Shown here piece after piece: positions 1-8,135 of a DNA stretch of 64,000 nt (the first letter of the stretch is position 1; every line of letters begins with the position of its first letter). This DNA is from Coleofasciculus sp937127375 (lineage in GTDB: Bacteria > Cyanobacteriota > Cyanobacteriia > Cyanobacteriales > Coleofasciculaceae), in the NCBI GenBank assembly GCA_040218875.1, contig JAVJQP010000071.1. One strand, written 5' to 3'. Below the pieces are notes generated by a model. That model saw nothing but the letters and a program-made list of their open reading frames with translations, was not told where the DNA came from and did not search any database. The position numbers and the translations under genes were made by a program.

Positions 1-860
1 TCACTGACAGCAGAAGCCGCATGGGTAATTTTTAAACCGTGAACCAAACTGCGTAATTCTTCAGCGACTAGCGACGCACCAATTGTGGTGGTATTAGGTA
101 AAACAATTGCAAACTCTTCCCCACCGTAGCGAGCGACTAAATCCACCGAACGTTTGGCACAAAAACGCAAAGCATCAGCTACCCTTCGCAAACAGGCATC
201 ACCGGCTTGATGACCGTAGGTATCATTATATTTCTTGAAAAAGTCGATATCACATAGAATCAGAGACAAGGGCAACTCTTCTCGAATCATGCGCCACCAT
301 TCATCATCAAGGTATTGATCAAACCGACGGCGATTGGCTACACCCGTCAGTCCATCTAACGTGGCTAAACGTTGTAACTCTCGATTGGCTTGTTCAAGTT
401 TTTGATAAAGCTGAAACTGTTGAATTAAACGCCGTACTCGTTGACGCAAGACGGCTAAGTGAATCGGTTTGGTGATATAGTCAGTAGCACCAACGGCAAA
501 GGCGCGGTCAACGGATTCTGGATCATCGAGATTGGTAATCATTAACACCGGCGTTTGGGAAACTCCCTGTAACCCTTGAGCCTCCAAATGTTCGCTATCG
601 GGTGATGTCTCGTCTTCGTCTGAGAGTTTTTGTAAGTGTTTGCAACAGGTAAAACCATCCATGACCGGCATCAGGGCGTCTAGCATGACCAGATGCGGTT
701 TGAGACGCTGATAAACGTCCAAACCCTGTTCGCCGTTGGTTGCTTCAACAACTTTATAGCCTTCTTTTTCCATGACTCGGCGTAAAAGTTCTCGTATAAA
801 CTGGTCATCATCAACCACCAAAATGGTTGGCGGTTCTTCGGGCAAAGAAACTAATTTCAT
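1..860 (-). CDS. Response regulator with GGDEF domain (diguanylate cyclase), 3' end outside window
   Basis: Reading leftward from an ATG at 860, the first 286 codons are open and the gene runs off the left edge. Residues about 10-140 form a receiver domain with an acidic DDD cluster (VVDDDQF), a phospho-acceptor Asp in VMLDALMP and a TKPIH motif. The receiver contains an insertion of about 20 acidic residues (SDEDETSPDSEH) before its beta-4 strand. After a short helix comes a GGDEF domain with DGLTGVANRRRFD, the metal-binding LCDIDFFKKYND segment and an intact GGEEF signature (ARYGGEEF). It is therefore probably an active cyclic-di-GMP synthase gated by phosphorylation, of PleD/WspR type. AAGG just before the ATG is a plausible ribosome site. 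The partner kinase is not visible. Confidence 0.93.
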   Translation of the reverse strand, partial: MKLVSLPEEPPTILVVDDDQFIRELLRRVMEKEGYKVVEATNGEQGLDVYQRLKPHLVMLDALMPVMDGFTCCKHLQKLSDEDETSPDSEHLEAQGLQGVSQTPVLMITNLDDPESVDRAFAVGATDYITKPIHLAVLRQRVRRLIQQFQLYQKLEQANRELQRLATLDGLTGVANRRRFDQYLDDEWWRMIREELPLSLILCDIDFFKKYNDTYGHQAGDACLRRVADALRFCAKRSVDLVARYGGEEFAIVLPNTTTIGASLVAEELRSLVHGLKITHAASAVS

Positions 861-1563
861 CCTTAAGAATGCTGATATTGCCGTCTTTGGGTCTGTAAGA
901 TTAATGTGACCCGTTGATACTCAGCCTCTAGCTGGCAAAAAAAACTGCGCCAGTGCTGCTATGGGATCACCACCCTTGCTTATCTGTTCTAGCATCTGAC
1001 GAAACGGGTAGATGTTCCTAGTTCCTAAAATCCCATGACTTCAACGTGTCAACTTCATCAATTGAGTCTCTATACGTCTGTTGAGGATAGCTGCAGCATG
1101 GATGCCATTAACCTGAGGCATGTTCCAGGGAATGATTGATCACCTCCAAATCGAGAGAAAGAGTATCTTTCCCTACCATAGCCTGAAGCAATTGCCATGT
1201 CTCTGGGTGTAATGGCTGAATTGTTAGAGTTGTTGACTGGCTATCGTGAATTTTGCCGGCAGATGCTGTTCAACGAGTCAGATTCAGCACCGTCAGATCA
1301 AATGTCTGTAATTAATCGGATACAAAAAAATAATCATTTCTGTACCGATCGCGCGGTGATGACACAAACCAAGCATCAATCCCGGTTCGGGAGTTTAATG
1401 CCTAGCTGCGGTGAGTTGACCAAAATCTGGCAGATGCAATATCTCTATTATTATTGCTTGATGTTTAGAGATGATTCAAGTAAGTCAATTCTAGCTCTTT
1501 TTCCCAGCTTGGTACTCCCAGCCATTTTCCACGTTGTCTATTGTAGTTTTCCGGGACTGACCA
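861..1563. other. Intergenic region, about 700 bp
   Basis: This spacer separates the leftward GGDEF gene from the rightward carboxypeptidase, so it should hold two divergent promoters. The one long frame (1197-1586, plus) has no ribosome site and no recognisable composition, and it overlaps the start of the next gene; I treat it as spurious. No repeat or RNA was recognised. Confidence 0.5.
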
Positions 1564-2580
1564 TTGAGCCAACCCTTTTCCGGTAATCGCCGTGCCTTTC
1601 TTAAACTCTTGGGACTAACGCTGTTGGCAACCCAAGTCCCTGTAACGGCAAACCCCCTACCCCTTCTCAAACCACGACGCCTGAATCCTGGCGATACCGT
1701 AGGGTTGATTAGTCCAGCTGGTCTAGTTGACCAAAAGACCCTTGATGAAATCGCTCCCACTTTATCACAACTCGGTTTGAAAACCAAACTGGGAACCCAT
1801 CTTTTCGACCAATACGGCTACCTCGCGGGTCAAGATGTTGACCGCGCTGCTGATGTGAATGCGATGTTCGCTGATTCCTCTGTCCGGGCTGTGCTGGCAA
1901 TGGCAGGTGGATGGGGTTGTAATCGAATTTTACCCCTGTTGGATTACGAGCTAATCCGCCAAAATCCCAAAATCATTATCGGCTATAGCGATGTCACTTC
2001 ACTGCTGTTAGGGATTTATACTCACAGTAATCTGATCACCTTTCATGGACCACTCGGAACATCAACCTGGAATTGGTTCTCAATCCAACATCTGCAACGC
2101 ATCTTGTTTGATGGGGCAGCAATGACACTGCAAAATCTATTGAGTACTCCTGTGGAAACCATTACCCCCGGTAAAGCAAGGGGGCGTCTGGTGGGGGGTA
2201 ATTTATCGCTGGTGGCGGCGCTGGTGGGGTCAGACTATTTACCCGATTGGCAGAACTCTATTTTGTTTGTGGAAGATATCCGGGAAGAGGTTTACCGGAT
2301 TGACCGCTTGTTAACCCAGCTCAAACTCGCTGGAATTCTCGATCAAGTGGCTGGATTTATTTTTGCCCAATGTACAAACTGTCCTGCAGGTGAGGCGAAT
2401 GAACCATCGCTGACGTTGCGGCAAGTCTTAGCTGACCATATCAAACCTTTGGGGATTCCTGCCTGGTATGGTTCGATGATCGGTCATATTCAGGATAAGT
2501 TCACTGTCCCTATCGGTGGAATGGTAGAAATTGATGCGGAGCGAGGCACAATTCGTTTATTAGAATCGGTAGTAATCTGA
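1564..2580 (+). CDS. LD-carboxypeptidase, peptidase family S66 (LdcA/MccF-like), Tat-type signal
   Basis: This 338-residue protein probably cleaves an L,D-peptide bond such as that in murein tetrapeptides (LdcA) or acts on peptide antibiotics (MccF-like). The N-terminus has a twin-arginine motif (NRRAFLK) and a hydrophobic stretch to about residue 30, so export by Tat is likely. The start is TTG at 1564. The family fold is clear: PGDTVGLISPAG at the start of the domain, the nucleophile Ser in GYSDVTSL following AGGWGCNR, a catalytic Glu candidate in LFVEDIREE and a His in MIGHIQDK, which complete the Ser-Glu-His triad of S66 enzymes. It stands alone between divergent and convergent neighbours. 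The physiological substrate, peptidoglycan recycling or toxin resistance, cannot be decided from sequence. Confidence 0.92.
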   Translation: MSQPFSGNRRAFLKLLGLTLLATQVPVTANPLPLLKPRRLNPGDTVGLISPAGLVDQKTLDEIAPTLSQLGLKTKLGTHLFDQYGYLAGQDVDRAADVNAMFADSSVRAVLAMAGGWGCNRILPLLDYELIRQNPKIIIGYSDVTSLLLGIYTHSNLITFHGPLGTSTWNWFSIQHLQRILFDGAAMTLQNLLSTPVETITPGKARGRLVGGNLSLVAALVGSDYLPDWQNSILFVEDIREEVYRIDRLLTQLKLAGILDQVAGFIFAQCTNCPAGEANEPSLTLRQVLADHIKPLGIPAWYGSMIGHIQDKFTVPIGGMVEIDAERGTIRLLESVVI

Positions 2581-2690
2581 TATATAGCAGTTTAGTCCTG
2601 ATTGAGGTACGTTATTTGATGGCACGCTGCTGCAAACCGCTGCGCGTCTACATTTGTTGTGTCTGATCCACTTATCCGTCCTGGCTCTAA

Positions 2691-3560
2691 CTAAGCCGCC
2701 CGTAACGGCAGATGCTTGGACTTATCTGCTAAGAAACCCATTAGATTGTGCAAAAATGAGTGGCTGACTGGCTGATCGGTCGCTTCTGGATGGAGCGGTG
2801 TCGCGATCGCGTCCACAGATTGAGGACAGGGCGTATGCATCATGAAGGGAACTTCTTCGATCAATCCGACTGCCATTAATCGAAAAGCAATCTGCTGTAC
2901 CGTTTTTACCGAAAGTCTGAGTTGTTTAGCAATTTCCCTCAAGGACACAGTGCCACTGGTATACTCCCAGACTTGAGATTCTAAGGCGTTGAGGGGATAA
3001 CGAGGGTGTCCTGTAACACTGAGCAACCCCCCATTAACATCAGGTAATTTATCGCTGAGGGCATCCCAATTACGCAAAGAACGTAATCCTAGTAAATTGG
3101 CACCTAGGGTGTTTAAGCTCAAACCCGTCATTCCTAACATGGGGAGTTTAACTTCATGGCTGAACTTAAAATGACCTGTTTTGAGTTGAAACAAGGTACA
3201 GGTGGGTCGTAAGACTTGGACTTGGAACAACCATTTGATTTGTTGAAGGGTTAACAACCCATGTTCTTGCAGGTATGTACCCAAGGGTTGCTCCTGAGGC
3301 AATGACTCACTCAATTGAGTTAACTGACTTCTATCCATCCATTGGCGTTGAGCAATTAACTTAATTAATCCTAGATGCTTTAACTGAGAATCAACTGCCA
3401 CAATTCGACCGCGATAGACCCAAACATAGCAAACGCCATTGGGGGTGACAGGAGTAGAAACATCAGTATTCACAGTGAGTAAACCCGTATGATGCCCTTT
3501 ACCAAGGAGCCGAAAAATTTCGGGTAATGAAAAGTCAGTGAGTGAGCCTGTAATACACAT
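2691..3560 (-). CDS. DUF4388 (PatA N-terminal-like) protein with C-terminal winged helix
   Basis: This is a 289-residue cytoplasmic protein. The first 100 residues match the DUF4388 pattern common in cyanobacteria and myxobacteria (GSLTDFSLPEIFRLLGKG followed by GLLTV), the module at the N-terminus of PatA-type response regulators. Residues about 195-245 look like a winged helix-turn-helix (VSLREIAKQLRLSVKTVQQIAFRL, then GLIEEV). There is no receiver domain. A role in signal output or transcription control is inferred from the domains; the target is unknown. Start ATG at 3560. Confidence 0.8.
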   Translation of the reverse strand: MCITGSLTDFSLPEIFRLLGKGHHTGLLTVNTDVSTPVTPNGVCYVWVYRGRIVAVDSQLKHLGLIKLIAQRQWMDRSQLTQLSESLPQEQPLGTYLQEHGLLTLQQIKWLFQVQVLRPTCTLFQLKTGHFKFSHEVKLPMLGMTGLSLNTLGANLLGLRSLRNWDALSDKLPDVNGGLLSVTGHPRYPLNALESQVWEYTSGTVSLREIAKQLRLSVKTVQQIAFRLMAVGLIEEVPFMMHTPCPQSVDAIATPLHPEATDQPVSHSFLHNLMGFLADKSKHLPLRAA

Positions 3561-3875
3561 TGTTCTTACGTTGATATCAGTTTTGTTATTTAGGATGCAA
3601 ATAGCAGGGTAACGCCTTCAAAGTCAGCCTGTTTAGCTTGATCCCGAAAAAAAATCTGTAGTTTTTACTACTCTTAGTGTAATCCCTGATGAAAGTTTCA
3701 TCCAATTGCTTTTTTACTAAGTTATGTTAAGAAAGGAGAATCTTTATTAAAATACAACTCAAAAAGTTGAGCCTTATAACCATTCTCATGTTTTGCCGTC
3801 ATCCATTTGTACCTAAGACGATTCTTTCTCAGTTAAAGTTTATTTAACATCCTACTGAAGGCAGACAATAGTGAA
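3561..3875. other. Spacer between DUF4388 gene and tnpB 3' end
   Basis: AT-rich sequence of about 310 bp. It must contain the promoter of the leftward DUF4388 gene and the outer flank of the TnpB element. No open frame or recognisable repeat was found. Confidence 0.4.
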
Positions 3876-4010
3876 CTACCCATCGCTAACCCTGTCGGGT
3901 ATAGCGTGGGCTTCTGATCTCACAGGGGATTGCGTCAGCTTAGACTTGCGCCCAAGCTTCGGACTCACATCCCCTCCACCAGCAGCAGTCCTGGTTCCCA
4001 AGACCGATAA
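3876..4010 (-). ncRNA. Candidate omega/reRNA and right-end hairpin of the TnpB element
   Basis: The 3' end of tnpB contains an imperfect hairpin at 3879-3910: arms CCCATCGCTAACCC and GGGTATAGCGTGGG around a CTGT loop on the plus strand, with one bulge in each arm. It overlaps the last codons and the stop. IS605-type right ends carry such subterminal hairpins and the scaffold of the TnpB guide RNA ends there, so a guide RNA is expected. Its exact limits, the target-adjacent motif and the guide sequence (expected just left of 3876) cannot be fixed without related insertions. Confidence 0.4.
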
Positions 4011-5108
4011 AATCCTGATGCCTTCTGCTCTGATATTTGCTGAGGCGTTGCCGTCTCTATCGTGGTGAATGCCACAACTAGGGCAAGTCCAAGACCTAAC
4101 CTCTAGCGGCATCTCACTTACTTGATAATGACAGTTTGAGCAGAGTTTTGAACTGGGAAACCATCTATCAATCTCTACCAATACTTTACCCTCTTTTTCC
4201 AGCTTGTAAGATAAGAAATTGACGAACATTCCCCAGCCTACATCAGAGATTGCTTTGGCTAGTTTATGGTTACGAACCATGCCCTTGGTATTCAGACTTT
4301 CGACTACTATGACTTGGTTTTCGTCAACTAGCTTTCTGGATAGCTTATGTAAGTAGTCTTGACGGACATTCCTAACTCGTTCGTGAACCCTAGCTACCAG
4401 TTTTCTGGCTTTATCTCTTGACTTGCTTCCCTTCTCCTTTCTAGCTAATTTTCGTTGCTTTCTCTTGAGATTGCGCTCAGGTTTGGCTAAATGCCTGGGA
4501 TTAGCGTATTTAGAGGTCTTGACCCCATCATTGACAATAGCGAAATCCTTTAACCCTAAGTCAATTCCTGCTACTTTACCATCAGTATTAGTCGGTGGTT
4601 TATCTCCTTCTAACTCCATTAGTACAGAGGCAAAATACTTACCCGATGGCATCATGCTAATCGTTACTGTCTTGATTGTTTCCTCAATTGGTCGGTGTAT
4701 TTTAGCTTTGACTACACCAACGCGACCCGGAAACTTTAGGCAACCATCAACAACCTTAACCGACTGGGGATACTGAATAGATTGCTTGTTTTTCTTGGCT
4801 TTAAACCTAGGATATTTCGCCCGACGTTCAAAGAAGTTTCGATAAGCAGTTACTAGATTTAATGTTGTTGCTTGTAATACCTGAGAATAACATTCAGATA
4901 GCCATTCAGTATCCTCCTGTTTTTTGAGCTTAGGCAAAAATTTGTTCAATGCGGACTGACTCAAGCTTTTGCCCGTCGCCTGGTAAGTTTCAATGCACAG
5001 ATTGAGCGCACGATTCCACCACCAACGAGCGCAACCAAAGTGTTGAGCTAGTATCTCTTGCTGTTCAGTTGTCGGATACAGTCTAACTTTGACGGCTTGA
5101 TGTCGCAT
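3876..5108 (-). CDS. tnpB: RNA-guided nuclease TnpB (IS200/IS605 family OrfB)
   Basis: This is a full-length 410-residue TnpB. The N-terminal OrfB helix-turn-helix region is present (VRLYPTTEQQEI, then CARWWWNRAL). The RuvC-like nuclease has all three acidic residues: D183 in GIDLGLKDFA, E270 in VVVESLNTKGM and D352 in HHDRDGNASANI. The zinc finger cysteines are C323/C326 and C342/C345. TnpB proteins are guided by a RNA (omega/reRNA) transcribed from the 3' end of the element, cut the empty target site and so favour transposon retention. No tnpA (Y1 transposase) lies next to it, so the element is either mobilised in trans or immobile. The last 40 codons overlap the predicted guide-RNA region. 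The gene looks intact. Confidence 0.95.
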   Translation of the reverse strand: MRHQAVKVRLYPTTEQQEILAQHFGCARWWWNRALNLCIETYQATGKSLSQSALNKFLPKLKKQEDTEWLSECYSQVLQATTLNLVTAYRNFFERRAKYPRFKAKKNKQSIQYPQSVKVVDGCLKFPGRVGVVKAKIHRPIEETIKTVTISMMPSGKYFASVLMELEGDKPPTNTDGKVAGIDLGLKDFAIVNDGVKTSKYANPRHLAKPERNLKRKQRKLARKEKGSKSRDKARKLVARVHERVRNVRQDYLHKLSRKLVDENQVIVVESLNTKGMVRNHKLAKAISDVGWGMFVNFLSYKLEKEGKVLVEIDRWFPSSKLCSNCHYQVSEMPLEVRSWTCPSCGIHHDRDGNASANIRAEGIRILSVLGTRTAAGGGDVSPKLGRKSKLTQSPVRSEAHAIPDRVSDG

Positions 5109-5504
5109 TGTTTATCACCTGCTCTTACTATTATATACATTCCTAGTAGGATTATTCCGGATTGTTTGTAAATTTCATCTGGATTGACCGATAAAATTTC
5201 CTTGGGGGATGTCCATGTATCCCAACGCCAAATCAAAAATTATGGCGTGGGACTTATGGTTCCTCCCCCAAACCCCCACCATCAGTTAAAGATGGGGAAG
5301 GTCGGGAAGGTGAGGAAGGTGGGGAAGATAATATTTTGAACTTTTACCCTTCACTTGGTTCGAGGGCATGGCGCGTGAATTAACTCACCATCTCCCTCAT
5401 CTCCCCTATCTCCCCTATCTCCCTCATCTCCCCTATCTCCCCTATCTCCCCTATCTCCCCTATCTCCTCTTCCCCCACTGCCCTCACCTGGCGCTCGTCA
5501 CCAA
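5109..5504. other. Spacer with tnpB upstream flank and short tandem repeats
   Basis: The region between tnpB and ilvB holds the left flank of the TnpB element near 5109-5240. It also has a purine-rich GGGAAGGT-type stretch at about 5290-5330 and the pyrimidine-rich 9-mer array at 5390-5470. A 62-codon frame (5048-5236, minus) overlaps the tnpB start and is not credible. Confidence 0.5.
5390..5470. repeat. 9-bp minisatellite, CTCCC(C/T)(T/C)AT units
   Basis: About nine tandem copies of a 9-mer (CTCCCCTAT with CTCCCTCAT variants). Read on the minus strand this is a GGGGAGAT-type array, the same G-rich style as the repeats at 11.6 kb and 46.1 kb. Confidence 0.85.
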
Positions 5505-7385
5505 TTAGCTCAGAGCAACCGTTGATTGTAGATCCAACAGTTTCGTGCCGCATTCACAACAACATTTATGCGTCGCTGGATTTTCGGTTCCACAGTTAGA
5601 ACACGTCAGGATAGTGGGTGAAATCGGCTCTGGGTTATGAGGGTGCAACCCCATCATGTCGCTATTAGTATGACCGGGAGCAACCATGGGATAACAGTCC
5701 TCATTGCGGGTAACGCGCACATCTACAAGCACTGGACCGTCATGGGCAAGCATTTGAGCGATCGCCTCAGGTAATGCATGACGTTCAGTTACCTTAATGG
5801 CATTAATCCCGTACACCTGAGCCAGATTCACAAACTCTGGGGTGCCAACTTCCAGATTCGTCGCTTCATAGCGATCGCCATAGAACAAATGCTGCCATTG
5901 GCGCACCATTCCCAGCCAACCATTGTTGAGGATGACAATCTTGACACCAATGCCGTATTGGGCGATTGTACCCAGTTCCTGCATATTCATCTGGAAACTC
6001 CCATCACCACTGATACAAATCACCGGTTCTGAGGGGAGAGCCACTTTTACCCCTACAGCCGCAGGCAAGCCAAATCCCATTGTCCCCAAACCGCCACTAG
6101 AGATCCAGTGACGGGGCTTATTTTTCAAGAATTGAGCCGCCCACATTTGGTGTTGACCGACATCAGTGGTGTAATAAGCGTGGGGGGATTGACGAGCAAC
6201 TTCCACAATCACTTCTTGGGGGGAAAGATTCTCCTGGGGATGGGGCAAATCTAAGGGATACTCATCCCGCCACTGTTGCAGGCGATCGCACCACGCTTTC
6301 GTCTGGTTGGGATCGATACCATTCCCAAGTTGATGAGAACGCCGCAACAGGTCAATTAACACCTGCCGCACGTCGCCAACAATGGGTACATCAGTGTTCC
6401 GATTTTTACCCACTTCCGCCGGATCAATATCGATGTGAATCACCTTCGCCTCAGCCGCAAACTGTTTCGGCAAACTTGCCACCCGGTCATCAAAGCGGGC
6501 ACCCAAGGCGATTAACAGGTCACATTCACTCACGGCAAAGTTAGCATAGGCGGTGCCGTGCATCCCTAACATTCCCAAAGCCAGGGGATGGGACTCATCA
6601 AATGCTCCCTTACCCATCAGCGTCGTTGTCACCGGAATCTGAAAATGTTCCGCCAGTTCCAGAAGTTCTCCCTGGGCACTTGCCGCGATCGCACCGCCAC
6701 CTACATAGAGTAACGGTTTCTTCGCTGCCCGGATCAAATCTAGTGCTTTGTTAACTTGGTTAGAATTCCCTTTCACCGTGGGACGGTATCCCGGTAGCTT
6801 AATCGTACCTGGCTCCACGGGAAAGTAATCAAATTGCTCCATTCCCACATCTTTGGGAATATCAATTAACACTGGTCCCGGTCTACCCGTACTCGCAATG
6901 TGAAACGCTTCCGCCACAATCTTAGGAATATCGCGAGCATCATTCACTAAATAGGAATGCTTGACAATTGGCAGCGTAATGCCGAAAATATCAATTTCTT
7001 GGAATCCATCCGTACCGATTGCCCCACGGGGAACCTGTCCCGTAATTGCAATCATTGGCACAGAGTCCAAACTCGCCGTGGCTAAACCTGTGACCAAATT
7101 CGTGGCTCCCGGTCCGGAGGTTGCCAAACAGATGCCCACTTTACCTGTCGCCCGGGCATACCCGTCAGCAGCATGGGCAGCACCCTGTTCGTGTCGCACC
7201 AGAATATGTTGGAGTTCGCCTGCGGCTTCCGCTTGGTAGATTTCATCGTAAATTGGTAGATTCGCACCGCCCGGATAACCGAAAATGTGCTTCACACCAT
7301 GGCGCTTTAAACTATCAATCAGGGCAAAAGCGCCGGATACACGCCTGACTCTCACAGTTTCAGATTGCACAGCTAGTGCCTCCAC
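5505..7385 (-). CDS. ilvB: Acetolactate synthase, large (catalytic) subunit, with C-terminal zinc ribbon
   Basis: This 626-residue thiamine-diphosphate enzyme joins two pyruvates to acetolactate, or pyruvate and 2-ketobutyrate, in the first shared step of branched-chain amino acid synthesis. Visible motifs are the cofactor-activating Glu in VRHEQGAAHAADG, the TPP/Mg motif GDGSFQMN with NNGWLGMV, and the central FAD region (LIALGARFDDR). After the normal end (EDCYPMVAPG, then MMGLHPH) there is an extra tail of about 40 residues with CSNCG followed about ten residues later by a CCCECG cluster, a zinc-ribbon-like element that is not part of classical AHAS. Whether the tail binds metal is unknown. 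No ilvN is adjacent. Confidence 0.95.
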   Translation of the reverse strand: MEALAVQSETVRVRRVSGAFALIDSLKRHGVKHIFGYPGGANLPIYDEIYQAEAAGELQHILVRHEQGAAHAADGYARATGKVGICLATSGPGATNLVTGLATASLDSVPMIAITGQVPRGAIGTDGFQEIDIFGITLPIVKHSYLVNDARDIPKIVAEAFHIASTGRPGPVLIDIPKDVGMEQFDYFPVEPGTIKLPGYRPTVKGNSNQVNKALDLIRAAKKPLLYVGGGAIAASAQGELLELAEHFQIPVTTTLMGKGAFDESHPLALGMLGMHGTAYANFAVSECDLLIALGARFDDRVASLPKQFAAEAKVIHIDIDPAEVGKNRNTDVPIVGDVRQVLIDLLRRSHQLGNGIDPNQTKAWCDRLQQWRDEYPLDLPHPQENLSPQEVIVEVARQSPHAYYTTDVGQHQMWAAQFLKNKPRHWISSGGLGTMGFGLPAAVGVKVALPSEPVICISGDGSFQMNMQELGTIAQYGIGVKIVILNNGWLGMVRQWQHLFYGDRYEATNLEVGTPEFVNLAQVYGINAIKVTERHALPEAIAQMLAHDGPVLVDVRVTRNEDCYPMVAPGHTNSDMMGLHPHNPEPISPTILTCSNCGTENPATHKCCCECGTKLLDLQSTVALS

Positions 7386-7615
7386 TTAAGTCCAACAATT
7401 GTATGAGGAACGTTACTAATGAGTGCTAACCCAAAACTGGGTCAGCGGTTTGCTAATTTGGATACATCTTAGAGTTTGACTCAATGATTAGACTTTTATT
7501 GAAAGACGGTTTTAATTGTTAATGAACGAATGAACTTTGAGTAAAAATTTTATATTTTTTTAATCTCCTCAATTTTCGAGGGAATTACGAGAACTGGATT
7601 AAATTTATAATTTAC

Positions 7616-8125
7616 TCACCAACTCTGTCTTTTAAGCATCTGTTTTATGTCGGCTTCTAGTATTTGAAAGGCAGACAGACTCCGCAGTTCTGAAAAGTCA
7701 TCGATAAGTTCAGCGATTCGTTGAATCTTCTCTCGCTCTCTGGCGCGAAATTTCTTTAGTCGCCGACCTGTCAACCCACTTGCTTGACGCAGAAGTTGAC
7801 AAAGATATTGTTTTGGATCAGGTAACTCCTCACATTTAGAGAGGTTTGGCAAATTTAAAGGTTGCTTTCCTCTGGGATTTTCTGCCGCCCTGCGTATGGC
7901 AGCTTCGTCAAATAATAACCAAGCTTCTGTCATCCGCACAGGTACAACACAGATAACCGACACAGAAACTGATTCCCTGATCCCCTCAACGGCTTTTTGA
8001 ATTTCAGCAACTCGTTTCTCACGAGGCTCTTTTTCGGCATCCCTGTGTATAAATAAAAGGTCGCAAGGGTAAAGGTTCAAACTCAATTCAATTCTCTTTG
8101 AGTGATCCTGTGGTTGTTGTGGCAA
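7616..8125 (-). CDS. DUF4276-like (TOPRIM-type) partner protein, apparently missing its N-terminus
   Basis: As an open frame this is 169 residues from a TTG at 8125. The core (YPCDLLFIHRDAEKE, VPVRMTEAWLLFD, NPKG-like NPRGKQPLNLP, DPKQYL) resembles DUF4276-type proteins that sit beside RecF/OLD-like ATPases and are thought to be TOPRIM-like nucleases; this assignment is from memory of the family. The frame stays open upstream to a TAG 16 codons before the TTG and encodes QSQWADFRRLP, which also looks family-like. A preceding strand with the first acidic residues, expected in relatives, is absent. It lies 10 bp after the ATPase stop, so the two are co-transcribed. Likely a degraded or truncated gene, but a short functional version cannot be excluded. 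Confidence 0.55.
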   Translation of the reverse strand: MPQQPQDHSKRIELSLNLYPCDLLFIHRDAEKEPREKRVAEIQKAVEGIRESVSVSVICVVPVRMTEAWLLFDEAAIRRAAENPRGKQPLNLPNLSKCEELPDPKQYLCQLLRQASGLTGRRLKKFRAREREKIQRIAELIDDFSELRSLSAFQILEADIKQMLKRQSW

Positions 8126-8135
8126 GCGTCGAAAA

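Noticed and set aside
1197..1586. 129-codon plus-strand frame before the LD-carboxypeptidase
   Set aside because: No ribosome site, unusual composition, and it overlaps the Tat signal start of the real gene.
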